Shown: piece by piece, positions 1 to 7,810 of the stretch
Numbering within the stretch: position 1 is the stretch's first letter
Layout: each line of letters starts with the position of its first letter
Origin: Verrucomicrobiota bacterium
GTDB taxonomy: Bacteria > Verrucomicrobiota > Verrucomicrobiia > Limisphaerales > UBA1096
DNA length: 43,297 nt
NCBI GenBank assembly: GCA_014382705.1
Contig: JACNJE010000102.1
Coordinates: 1-43,297 of the forward strand
Direction of reading: 5' to 3'
Position numbers and translations under genes: made by a program
Notes under the pieces: model-generated
Seen by the model: only the letters and a program-made list of their open reading frames with translations
Database searches by the model: none
Told to the model about the DNA's origin: nothing

Positions 1-732
1 CCGCCCGCCGGCTGTGGCATGTCCGGGTTTGGGCCTGGCAGCTGCTGCTCCTTCTTGGGCGTGCGAAACACCTGGGTCGTCCGGAACTCCGGCGGCCTGT
101 TCGACCCGTCCGCTGATTCGTGGGCCGCGCTGGGCCTCGGCACCGCCCCCGCCGCCCGGTACGCCCCCGCCTCCGTACTGGCTGGCGCCTCCGTCCTCGT
201 CTGGGGCGGCGAGGGCGCCACCGGCGCGCTCGGCGATGGCGCGCGCCTGGCCCTGTCGAGCGGCGTTCCTACTGCCTGGTCGGCCATCACTGCGACCGGC
301 GCGCCCGGTGCCCGCAGCGGCCATGCCGCCGTCTGGACCGGAACCAAGCTGATCGTCTGGGGCGGCATTCAGGGCGGCACCCATCTCAACGACGGCGGCA
401 TCTACGATCCGGCTGCCGATAGCTGGGCCGCCTTGGCCACCACCGGTGCCCCGGCGGCCCGCGAACAGGCCGCCGCCGTCTGGACCGGCAGCGAGATGGT
501 CATCGCCGGCGGCGACGGCCTCGCCGGCGCGTTGGCCGACTCGCACGCCTACAACCCGGCCACCGCCAGTTGGCGCACGCTCGACGGCAGCGTCGGCGCC
601 CGCGCCGGGGCCGCCGCCGCCTGGAGCGGCAGCCAGATGCTGCTGTTCGGCGGCGACAGCGACGGCCAGGCGCTTGGCCAGCCGATGGAGATCAATCCGG
701 CGCCTCCGGTGCACCTTTACAGGAAGCAGTGA
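1..732 (+). CDS. Kelch-type beta-propeller protein, 3' part (5' end outside window)
   Basis: The frame is open from base 1 to the TGA at 730-732 (243 residues visible), so the gene is cut by the window edge. The protein is made of Kelch-like repeats: blades read roughly RSGHAAVWTG..LIVWGG followed by YDPAADSWAAL, then a second and a third copy (AAAVWTGSEMVIAGG, AAAWSGSQMLLFGG). Such repeats fold into beta-propellers, often extracellular. No catalytic residues can be assigned. The first ~20 residues do not look like Kelch, whereas another frame over bases 3-55 reads VWAWQLLLLLG, which would suit a blade strand; a frameshift or poor sequence near base 55-65 is possible. The last codons and the stop lie in a repeat word also found at the end of the S74 gene at 7392. 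Exported by analogy with its neighbours; the signal peptide cannot be seen. Confidence 0.7.
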   Translation, partial: PPAGCGMSGFGPGSCCSFLGVRNTWVVRNSGGLFDPSADSWAALGLGTAPAARYAPASVLAGASVLVWGGEGATGALGDGARLALSSGVPTAWSAITATGAPGARSGHAAVWTGTKLIVWGGIQGGTHLNDGGIYDPAADSWAALATTGAPAAREQAAAVWTGSEMVIAGGDGLAGALADSHAYNPATASWRTLDGSVGARAGAAAAWSGSQMLLFGGDSDGQALGQPMEINPAPPVHLYRKQ

Positions 733-903
733 GCGGTGGGCAGTGAGCCGATGTTGAACCACGAAGAACACGAAGAGAAAAGACCATGAATCCGCAGATG
801 GCGCAGATGGGCGCAGATCAAGGAAAAACAGCTGCGTTCCTCTGCGAAATCTGCGGATGAAAAAACTGAAAACTGAGAGCTGATATCTGAAAACTTTTTG
901 ACC
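733..903 (+). repeat. Intergenic repeat cassette A with hairpin
   Basis: No gene. The gap is assembled from dispersed words: a GTGAGC-type word at the Kelch stop, AACCACGAAGAACACGAAG at about 760, an imperfect inverted repeat at 790-858 (arms begin ATCCGCAGAT and end ATCTGCGGAT, with inner CGCAGA/TCTGCG pairs), and an AAAACTGAGAGCTGA word at about 867-882. It runs directly into ACCATGAAA of the next gene. No Shine-Dalgarno sequence and no convincing -10/-35 pair were seen. Confidence 0.85.
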
Positions 904-2901
904 ATGAAACAAACTACGAAAATAATCGGGATGCTGGCCATGGCTGCGTTGGCGCTTGGCCAAGCGGATGTCACACAAGCAGCGGACGCCAACCCGCCGG
1001 AGCGGATGACCTACCAGGGCTACCTCGTCGACGGCAACGGCGGCCCGCTGGGCAACTCGGCGCCGACGAACTACGACGTCGTCTTCCGCATCTACGTTGC
1101 CAAGACCGGCGGAGAGCCGCTCTGGGCGGAGCAGCAGACCGTCACGGTGGACAAGGGCTACTTCAGCGTATTGCTGGGCGAGGGTAGCAAGTATAACAAC
1201 GAGAACGATCCCGCCCTCTCCACGGTGTTCCAGGGCGCGGCCATTTCCGACCGGTTCATCGGGATCACGGTCGATACCGGTGGCGGCACCGTGGAGATCG
1301 CGCCCCGGCTGCGGCTGGTGACGTCGCCGTACGCCTTCACCGCCACTCAGGCCAGGAATGTGAGCGACGGAAGTGGAAACAGGAACCTGTTCAGGGAGGT
1401 GGATAGCAACAACAACGCCTCGCTTAAGCTGGGTGCCGGATCCACCCCAACCCTGACGCTTCAGGAGTCTGGCGACGCAACATTGGCCGGCAAGCTAACC
1501 ATCGACCTGCCGGAAGCCGGAGTAGGACTGGAAATCAAGGAGCAGGGAACCAGCACGAAGTTTGGTGGGTTAAATGGTGATCGTTTTAGCATGAGTACAG
1601 CCAGGGGTGGATTTCATTTCGACAAGTCAATTTATGTGGATGGGGACATCTATTCCTTCAACAGGGATGCCCGGCTTTATCCCTCCGACAACACAGACAA
1701 CTTCCTTAATGTAAATCATGAGGGGGACACCATCGATGCCTATACGGACAGGTTTTACGTCAGGGATCCCAGCAAATATCTGGAAATCAACCCAACATCT
1801 TCGTCGGTCGATTTCAACACCGACGCCGGCGGATTTTACATGAATAAACCCCTTACAGTGGACGGCGCTTTAACTGCCTCAAGTTTGAGCATGAGCGGCA
1901 ATATGACCATTGAAAGTTCAGACTCAGGCGAGGCTGTTCTGTCGTTGCACGGAAGTGCTCAAGGTACGGGAAGATTGTATTTGGGACAAAGCGCCACCTA
2001 CGGCGGAGGCATCATATACAACGGTGATGGAACCCCTGATTTTGCGGGTGGTACAACCGATAATATTTCTTTTTATAGAACTATAAACGGGGTGCATAGT
2101 GAAGTTTTCAGGTATCCATATAACAGCAATACAGTCACGTTTAACGGCGACATCGGCGTGAGTGGATCGCTTCTGGTGTATGGGGACATGGGCTTGCGGA
2201 GTGTAACGGGTAGTTACGGCACTGTGCAAACCACTGGGAGCGGTGCGGGCGGCTGGGCAGGATACAGCATTGGTGGCCGGTATGTATTCATGTCTAGGGA
2301 TAATGATCAATTTGGTATTTATAATGATGTGGATAACCGTTGGGTTACGCTTTATGAGAAGGCGGTTGTCAGTGGGGGGAGATACCGGGTGGCTCTTAAC
2401 GAGGAATTGGTGTTGAACTTGCAACACACCAACGGCACCCGCTACGCCTCCTACGACGGGGACCTAAACTGGGACTTTTACTCCGATCGCCGCCTGAAGG
2501 AAAATATCGTCAAGGAGGACCATCTGCTGGATCGGATCATGCAGTTGGACGTGGTGAATTACGATTTCATCAGCGAAAAGAAAAAGGAGCACAAGGAATT
2601 GGGCTTCATCGCGCAGGAAGTGGAGCCACTGTTCCCGTCGCTGGTGTCCGAGCAGGAGGACGACCGTTATGATTTTAAGGTCAAGTCCCTTGGCTACAGT
2701 TCCTTCGGGGTGGTCGCTCTCGGTGGCATCAAGGAATTGAAACTGCAAAAAGATGCTGAGATCGCATCGCTCAAGCAGGAAGTGGAGACACTCAAGAGCG
2801 AGATGGCGGTGCTCAAAGCGAGCTTGGCCGCCAACAAAACAAGTGAGACGCGCTTGGCCAAGCTGGAGGCGTTGGTGGCAAGGATGAAGGATGAAGGATG
2901 A
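904..2901 (+). CDS. Exported S74-chaperone-terminated fibre-like protein (paralogue 1)
   Basis: 665 residues. An N-terminal signal peptide ends near TQAADAN. A conserved head follows (TYQGYLVDGNG, NYDVVFRIY, GYFSVLLGEGS, about residues 35-150), then a variable middle with repeated sugar-fibre-like beta motifs. Near residue 530 comes a Peptidase_S74 domain, starting SDRRLKENI and containing GFIAQEVEPLFP. In phage tail spikes this domain is an intramolecular chaperone that trimerises and cleaves itself at the Ser-Asp step. A coiled coil containing ETRLAKLEALVARMK ends the protein. ATG 904 is chosen over TTG 898 because all paralogues share ACCATGAAA. The stop lies inside a 7-bp tandem repeat. 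The middle is AT-richer than the head. Probably a trimeric surface fibre or adhesin; ligand unknown. Confidence 0.85.
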   Translation: MKQTTKIIGMLAMAALALGQADVTQAADANPPERMTYQGYLVDGNGGPLGNSAPTNYDVVFRIYVAKTGGEPLWAEQQTVTVDKGYFSVLLGEGSKYNNENDPALSTVFQGAAISDRFIGITVDTGGGTVEIAPRLRLVTSPYAFTATQARNVSDGSGNRNLFREVDSNNNASLKLGAGSTPTLTLQESGDATLAGKLTIDLPEAGVGLEIKEQGTSTKFGGLNGDRFSMSTARGGFHFDKSIYVDGDIYSFNRDARLYPSDNTDNFLNVNHEGDTIDAYTDRFYVRDPSKYLEINPTSSSVDFNTDAGGFYMNKPLTVDGALTASSLSMSGNMTIESSDSGEAVLSLHGSAQGTGRLYLGQSATYGGGIIYNGDGTPDFAGGTTDNISFYRTINGVHSEVFRYPYNSNTVTFNGDIGVSGSLLVYGDMGLRSVTGSYGTVQTTGSGAGGWAGYSIGGRYVFMSRDNDQFGIYNDVDNRWVTLYEKAVVSGGRYRVALNEELVLNLQHTNGTRYASYDGDLNWDFYSDRRLKENIVKEDHLLDRIMQLDVVNYDFISEKKKEHKELGFIAQEVEPLFPSLVSEQEDDRYDFKVKSLGYSSFGVVALGGIKELKLQKDAEIASLKQEVETLKSEMAVLKASLAANKTSETRLAKLEALVARMKDEG

Positions 2902-2964
2902 AGGATGAAGGATGAAGGATGAAGGATGAAGGATGAAGGATGAAGGATGAAGGATGAAGGATGA
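2881..2964 (+). repeat. Heptanucleotide tandem repeat (AGGATGA x12)
   Basis: Twelve perfect copies of the 7-bp unit AGGATGA. The first three supply the last codons (RMKDEG) and the stop of the upstream S74 gene; the rest are non-coding. The corresponding place after the fourth paralogue (20662-20682) has only three copies with nearly identical flanks, so copy number varies within this one genome. Confidence 0.95.
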
Positions 2965-3136
2965 AGGCGCAAATCGATGCGCTTGGCCAAGCGGGGCAAT
3001 GCGTTTATTGAACCACGAAGGGCACGAAGGATTAAAACGGATGAATCCGCAGATGGCGCAGAGGGTCGCAGATCAAAGAAGAACAGCTGCGTTCCTCTGC
3101 GAAACCTGCGGATAAAAAACTGAACACTTTTTAACC
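2902..3136 (+). repeat. Intergenic repeat cassette B with hairpin
   Basis: No gene. In order: the remaining heptamer copies, a full palindrome CGCTTGGCCAAGCG at 2980-2993, the AACCACGAAG word at about 3011, the inverted repeat 3045-3113 (right arm ACCTGCGGAT, one base off the usual arm), and a short AAACTGAACACTTTTTA stretch running into ACCATGAAA. About 65 bp (2965-3029) is nearly identical to 20683-20747 after paralogue 4, showing that the 3' flanks were duplicated together. Confidence 0.85.
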
Positions 3137-5023
3137 ATGAAAAACAGATCAAAATGGATCGGGATGATGGTCATGGCTGCGGTTGCGCTTGGCCAAGGGG
3201 ATGTCACACAAGCAGCGGACGCCAACCCGCCGGAGCGGATGACCTACCAAGGCTACCTCGTCGATGGCAACGGCGCTCCGCTGGGCAACTCGGCGCCGAC
3301 GAACTACGACGTCGTCTTTCGCATCTACAAGGCCAAGCAGGGCGGCAACGCCCTTTGGGCGGAGCAGCAGACGGTCACGGTGGACAAGGGCTACTTCAGC
3401 GTGCTGCTGGGCGAAGGCTCGCAGTACGGGTCGGAGAATCACAACGCCCTGTCCGGGGCCTTTGACGGCACGGACGTCTCCGACCGCTTCATCGGCATCA
3501 CGGTCACCGGCACGGACGGTGATGTCGAGATCGCGCCTCGGCTGAAGTTGGTCACCTCGCCATACGCCTTCACCGCCACGCAGGCCCGCAAGGTGAGCGA
3601 CGGCAGCGGCAACGCCAACTTTTACAAGGAGGGCACCGACCTGAAGCTTGGGGCCGGCTCGACGCCGACGCTGACGCTGCCGGAGGCCGGCGGGGGCACC
3701 CTGTCGGGCGCCCTGACCCTCAACCTGCCGGACTGGGGCAACGGCTTGATCATCAACGCCAACGGGCAAACCACCACCTTCGAGGCGAACGACGCTATTT
3801 GGTTCGACATCTCCACCGGCGCCTCCAAGTTTTACTTTAACAAGCCGGTGGCAGTGAAGGGGGGGCTGTTGTCGTATAACACCGACGCGACGCTTGGCCC
3901 CAGCAACAACACCGACACCTACCTTCAGGTGCATGATGACTCCGACAAGATCACCGCCCAAGCGGATGAGTTCCGGGTGCAGGGCGACAGCAACTATCTG
4001 CAGACCAAGTTCAGTTCCAACAAGGTCGAGCTGCACACCGACGCCGGGTCGGTTTACTTGAACAAACCCCTCTCCGTTACCGGGATCATCGAGGCATCCT
4101 CTGATCTGAAGTCAGGCGGGGACGTATATATGCTCGACGACATACGGTTTACCAACGCGGATGGCAATGCCTGGATGATCCCGCACAATGCCACCGGCAA
4201 AAAGGGGACGCTGTACCAGCGATTCGATGAAGTGCAGATCGAGGGCAGTGGCAAATTGAAAGTAGGAGGGGACGCCCGCATTGATGGAAATAGACTTGTG
4301 ATCAGCGGCACCAACCCAACCGTCTCGCTGAGGGATTCCGGTGAAAAGGATTATTATGTGCATGCGAATGAAGATAGATTCTACATTTTGAGAGGGGAAG
4401 GTGATGCAGGTTGGGATTCAACCCGGCCACTCACTATTTGGCAGGGTGACAAAGTCGGGATCAATCAAGCCACCCCGCTAGACGAGTTGCACATTGTCCA
4501 CGGAACCAATGGTAATTATGCCAAGGGATTGAGGATTCAGCGCCAAGGGGGGCACTATTGGGCGATCGGGGTTGATTATGTTGGGGACCTGGTGTTCGGA
4601 TTTAATCAGGATGATTCCACGAGTTACAAGGCGTACGTTAATGACGGTAATGGAGCTTGGGTAACAGCCTCGGACAGGCGGCTTAAAACGGATATTGAGC
4701 CGATTGGCGACGTGCTAAACAAGGTGGGTCGGCTGCAGCCAAGCCGCTATCGGTTCAAGACCGAGTCGGAAGAAGGCGAGAAGAGTTACGGATTCATCGC
4801 GCAAGACGTTCAGAAGGAGTTTCCCGAGTTAGTGGAGGATAAAGACGGCTACCTGTCCCTAGGCTACGATGCATTCGGCGTACTTTCCATCAAGGCGATT
4901 CAGGAATTGCGGTCGGAAAAGAACCGCGAACTGGCGAAAAAGGAGGAGGAAATCAACGAGCTAAAAGCGCGCTTGGCCAAGCTGGAGGCGTTGGTGGCGG
5001 GGTTGGCCGGGAAGGAAGGATGA
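3137..5023 (+). CDS. Exported S74-chaperone-terminated fibre-like protein (paralogue 2)
   Basis: 628 residues with the same plan as its neighbours: signal peptide (core MAAVALGQGDVTQAAD), TYQGYLVDGNG head, GAGSTPTLTLPEAG connector near residue 175, variable beta-rich middle, and a C-terminal S74 domain (SDRRLKTDI, YGFIAQDVQKEFPELV, LSLGYDAFGVLSIKAIQEL). It ends with a coiled coil (INELKARLAKLEALVAGLAG). The TTGGCCAA palindrome is in both the signal peptide and the coiled coil. Bases 3357-3690 are identical to 5468-5801 in the next gene. The S74 domain is known to cleave itself and assist trimerisation in phage spikes; here it is inferred to fold an exported trimer. There is no phage structural neighbour, so a resident cell-surface fibre is preferred to a prophage tail. 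Confidence 0.85.
   Translation: MKNRSKWIGMMVMAAVALGQGDVTQAADANPPERMTYQGYLVDGNGAPLGNSAPTNYDVVFRIYKAKQGGNALWAEQQTVTVDKGYFSVLLGEGSQYGSENHNALSGAFDGTDVSDRFIGITVTGTDGDVEIAPRLKLVTSPYAFTATQARKVSDGSGNANFYKEGTDLKLGAGSTPTLTLPEAGGGTLSGALTLNLPDWGNGLIINANGQTTTFEANDAIWFDISTGASKFYFNKPVAVKGGLLSYNTDATLGPSNNTDTYLQVHDDSDKITAQADEFRVQGDSNYLQTKFSSNKVELHTDAGSVYLNKPLSVTGIIEASSDLKSGGDVYMLDDIRFTNADGNAWMIPHNATGKKGTLYQRFDEVQIEGSGKLKVGGDARIDGNRLVISGTNPTVSLRDSGEKDYYVHANEDRFYILRGEGDAGWDSTRPLTIWQGDKVGINQATPLDELHIVHGTNGNYAKGLRIQRQGGHYWAIGVDYVGDLVFGFNQDDSTSYKAYVNDGNGAWVTASDRRLKTDIEPIGDVLNKVGRLQPSRYRFKTESEEGEKSYGFIAQDVQKEFPELVEDKDGYLSLGYDAFGVLSIKAIQELRSEKNRELAKKEEEINELKARLAKLEALVAGLAGKEG
3357..3690 (+). repeat. 334-bp perfect duplication, copy 1 (partner 5468-5801)
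   Basis: Comparing the two S74 genes base by base at an offset of 2111 gives complete identity here, from the end of the head domain to the GAGSTPTLTLPEAG connector, while the flanks diverge at once. This indicates very recent duplication or gene conversion of a constant segment joining variable modules. Confidence 0.9.
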
Positions 5024-5247
5024 ACGCGGCGGTTGGCCAAGCGGGCAATGCGATTTTTGAACCACGAAGAATACGAAGGACAATTTTAAACCGCGAATGG
5101 ACGCGAATGGACGCAAATGGACGCAAATGGACGCAAATTAGAGAATCCGCAGAGGGCGCAGAGGGTCGCAGATAAAGGAAAAACAGCTGCGTTCCTCTGC
5201 GAAATCTGCGGATGAAAAACTGAAAACCGAGAACTGAATTTATGACC
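5024..5247 (+). repeat. Intergenic repeat cassette C with hairpin
   Basis: No gene. Contains GGTTGGCCAAGCGG (core 5033-5040), the AACCACGAAG word at about 5060, four to five copies of a 10-bp word (CGAATGGACG / CAAATGGACG, 5092-5140), the inverted repeat 5145-5213, and an AAACTGAAAACCGAGAACTGA word running into the next start. The 10-bp word recurs at about 18331 and 18619. Confidence 0.85.
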
Positions 5248-7392
5248 ATGAAAACCAAAACAAAACGGATCGGGATGCTGGCCATGGCTGCGTTTGTGCT
5301 TGGCCAAGCGGATGTCACACAAGCAGCGGACGCCAACCCGCCGGAGCGGATGACCTACCAGGGCTACCTCGTCGACGGCAACGGCGGCCCGCTGGGCAAC
5401 TCGGCGCCGACGAACTACGACATCGTCTTCCGCATCTACCCGGCCAAGGAGGGCGGCACGGCCCTCTGGGCGGAGCAGCAGACGGTCACGGTGGACAAGG
5501 GCTACTTCAGCGTGCTGCTGGGCGAAGGCTCGCAGTACGGGTCGGAGAATCACAACGCCCTGTCCGGGGCCTTTGACGGCACGGACGTCTCCGACCGCTT
5601 CATCGGCATCACGGTCACCGGCACGGACGGTGATGTCGAGATCGCGCCTCGGCTGAAGTTGGTCACCTCGCCATACGCCTTCACCGCCACGCAGGCCCGC
5701 AAGGTGAGCGACGGCAGCGGCAACGCCAACTTTTACAAGGAGGGCACCGACCTGAAGCTTGGGGCCGGCTCGACGCCGACGCTGACGCTGCCGGAGGCCG
5801 GGGGGGGCACATTGGCTGGCAAATTTACCGCAAACTTGGCCGGGAATGGGATTGGATTGCAGATCGACAATGGCGCGTTATCAACCACTTTCGGGGCGGA
5901 GAACAGTTCCGTGTTTCATTTTCAGACAGAGTTGCCCGGTTTTTATTTCAACAAGCAATTAATTGTGAACGGGGAGATTCAGGCTCACAACAGAGACTTG
6001 GTTCTCCTCCCCAGCAACAACACCGACACCTACCTTCAGGTGTATGATGACACCGACAAGATCACCGCCCAAGCGGACGAGTTCCGGGTGCAGGGCGACA
6101 GCAAATACCTGAAGACCGTTTTCACCTCCAATGCGGTGGAATTGAGAACCGACGCCTCCGAGGTTTACTTTGACAAGCCGTTGTCGGTCACTTCGGCCAA
6201 CTTCACCGGCGACGTCTCGATCCAGAAACCGGACAACGCCGAGGCGGTCTTGAGTCTGCACGGGGCCTCGCAGGGAACCGGGCGGATTTTCGTGGGGCAG
6301 GATTCAAACTATGGCGGGGGCATGATCTACAACGGGGATGGCACGCCGGCATTCGCGGGCGGTTCGACGGATCGCATTTCGTTCTACCGGACGAGTGCCG
6401 GAATCCATTCCGAGGTGTTCAACTACAGTTACAACAGTGATGATGTCACCTTCAACGGCTGGCTCGGCCGTTCCGCGCACAACAACGGAGCGTTGATGGG
6501 GGCGTATAATAATGTTGGAGCTAATGGCTTAAAGACCAACCCGATTTATATCATCGGGTCAAACTACAAGCCGAATGAAACGACTCTGGGTAGTATGTAT
6601 GGGATTGGTTATACGGACGGGGGGGCCAGTTTTATCACGGGTAATGCAAGTGGCTGGGGTTTTTATGTGGCGGCCGATGGGGATGCGAGGACATTCTTGA
6701 GTGGATCATCCGGCACAAAATCCTACATCAACCGGGATGGCGGCCAAGTCGGCATTGGCACCGATTCGCCGAGTTCCCCGCTCCATATAAACAGCACGCA
6801 AGTCATGTACGGCAATATCGCGATGATGCGCCTGACAGGCTCCGGGTCATATTGGGATATCACGATAGACAACGAGGGCGGCACCGGAGACGATGATTTG
6901 GTGTTCTACTACAACGGCGTTCAGAAAGGGTGGATGGATCCGGATGGCGCTTGGAAGGCGAGCAGCGACAGGCGCCTGAAGAAAAACATCAAACCGATAA
7001 GGAAAGGGGCTCTGGACGGGATCGGGCTAGTGCCGTTGTACACCTACAACATGAAGAGCGACCCGGATGAGAGGCGTTTGCAGGTGGGGGTCATGGCGCA
7101 GGATGTGCAAAAGGTCTTTCCGTTGGTGGTGGATGAGGAGAACGATTGGTTGGGCTTGGACTACGGCCGCCTGGCGTTGATGGCGTTTCCCGCTATCGTC
7201 GAGTTGAAGGAGGAAAAGGATGCCGAGGTGCAGGCGTTGCGGGCGGAGAATGAATCATTGAAAACCACCGTGCAGGCCTTGGCGGACGAGGTGGAGGCGT
7301 TAAAGGGCCGCCTGGTCGCGAACAAGAGCACCGAGGGCCGCTTGGCCAAGCTGGAGGCGTTGGTGGCAAAGACAGTGAGCGGCGGGCAGTGA
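5248..7392 (+). CDS. Exported S74-chaperone-terminated fibre-like protein (paralogue 3)
   Basis: 714 residues from ATG 5248 (ATG 5242, two codons earlier, is equally possible). Signal peptide, TYQGYLVDGNG head and GAGSTPTLTLPEAG connector match paralogue 2, partly at 100% DNA identity. The middle instead shares a module with paralogue 1 (LSLHGASQGTGRIFVG, YNGDGTPAFAGG, ISFYRT), so the gene is a mosaic. The C-terminus has an S74 domain (SSDRRLKKNI, VGVMAQDVQKVFPLVV) and a long coiled coil ending GRLAKLEALVAK. The final residues TVSGGQ and the stop come from a repeat word (GTGAGCGGCGGGCAGTGAGC) also present at the Kelch gene stop. Inferred role: secreted or surface trimeric fibre. Confidence 0.85.
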   Translation: MKTKTKRIGMLAMAAFVLGQADVTQAADANPPERMTYQGYLVDGNGGPLGNSAPTNYDIVFRIYPAKEGGTALWAEQQTVTVDKGYFSVLLGEGSQYGSENHNALSGAFDGTDVSDRFIGITVTGTDGDVEIAPRLKLVTSPYAFTATQARKVSDGSGNANFYKEGTDLKLGAGSTPTLTLPEAGGGTLAGKFTANLAGNGIGLQIDNGALSTTFGAENSSVFHFQTELPGFYFNKQLIVNGEIQAHNRDLVLLPSNNTDTYLQVYDDTDKITAQADEFRVQGDSKYLKTVFTSNAVELRTDASEVYFDKPLSVTSANFTGDVSIQKPDNAEAVLSLHGASQGTGRIFVGQDSNYGGGMIYNGDGTPAFAGGSTDRISFYRTSAGIHSEVFNYSYNSDDVTFNGWLGRSAHNNGALMGAYNNVGANGLKTNPIYIIGSNYKPNETTLGSMYGIGYTDGGASFITGNASGWGFYVAADGDARTFLSGSSGTKSYINRDGGQVGIGTDSPSSPLHINSTQVMYGNIAMMRLTGSGSYWDITIDNEGGTGDDDLVFYYNGVQKGWMDPDGAWKASSDRRLKKNIKPIRKGALDGIGLVPLYTYNMKSDPDERRLQVGVMAQDVQKVFPLVVDEENDWLGLDYGRLALMAFPAIVELKEEKDAEVQALRAENESLKTTVQALADEVEALKGRLVANKSTEGRLAKLEALVAKTVSGGQ
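5468..5801 (+). repeat. 334-bp perfect duplication, copy 2 (partner 3357-3690)
   Basis: Second copy of the identical segment described at 3357-3690. Divergence resumes at 5802, where G replaces C. Confidence 0.9.
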
Positions 7393-7810
7393 GCGGTGAG
7401 CCGATGTTGAACCACGAAGCACACGAAGGACACGAAGAGAGAAAACCGATGAATCCGCAGATGGCGCAGATTTTCGCAGATCAAGGAAAAACATCTGCGT
7501 TCCTCTGCGGAATCTGCGGATAAAAAAACCGAGAACTGAAAAAGGAAGATCGAATGGCGAACAACGAATGTCCAAATCGGAACGGGAACCATGCGCGAGG
7601 CGTCGGGCCGTTTTCCTCTGCGGCCCTCTGCGTTTAATTGTTTACAGAATACTTTTTTGAACCACGAAGGACACGAAGAGAGAAAACCGATGAATCCGCA
7701 GAGGGCGCAGATGTTTGCAGATCAAGGAAAAACAGCTGCGTTCCTCTGCGAAATCTGCGGATGAAAAACTGAGAACTGAGAACGGAGAACCGAGAACTGA
7801 ATTTTTTACC
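7393..7810 (+). repeat. Intergenic repeat cassette D, two rounds, two hairpins
   Basis: 418 bp without a gene. Round one: GTGAGC word, AACCACGAAG word, inverted repeat 7453-7521, AACTGA word, a unit beginning GAATGGCGAACAACGAATG (about 7551) and a CCTCTGCGGCCCTCTGCG word (7614-7631). Round two: AACCACGAAG word at 7660, inverted repeat 7694-7762, and GAGAACTGAGAACGG words running into TTTTTTACCATGAAA. The frame of the next gene stays open upstream to 7715 only because the repeat lacks stops. Confidence 0.85.

Noticed and set aside
790..858. Intergenic hairpins as intrinsic terminators
   Set aside because: No T-tract follows on the plus strand (A-runs follow instead), and the copies lie just before gene starts.
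5092..5140. CRISPR array candidate from the repeated 10-bp words
   Set aside because: The units are short and contiguous with no spacers, and no cas genes are present.
904..7392. Prophage tail-fibre region
   Set aside because: S74 domains are common in phage spikes, but no capsid, portal, tail tube, lysis or integrase gene is present, and each gene has a secretory signal peptide, which phage tail fibres lack.
7715..7810. N-terminal extension of the 729-residue protein
   Set aside because: The extension translates the hairpin and AACTGA words; the signal peptide begins at 7811 in the same context as the paralogous starts.
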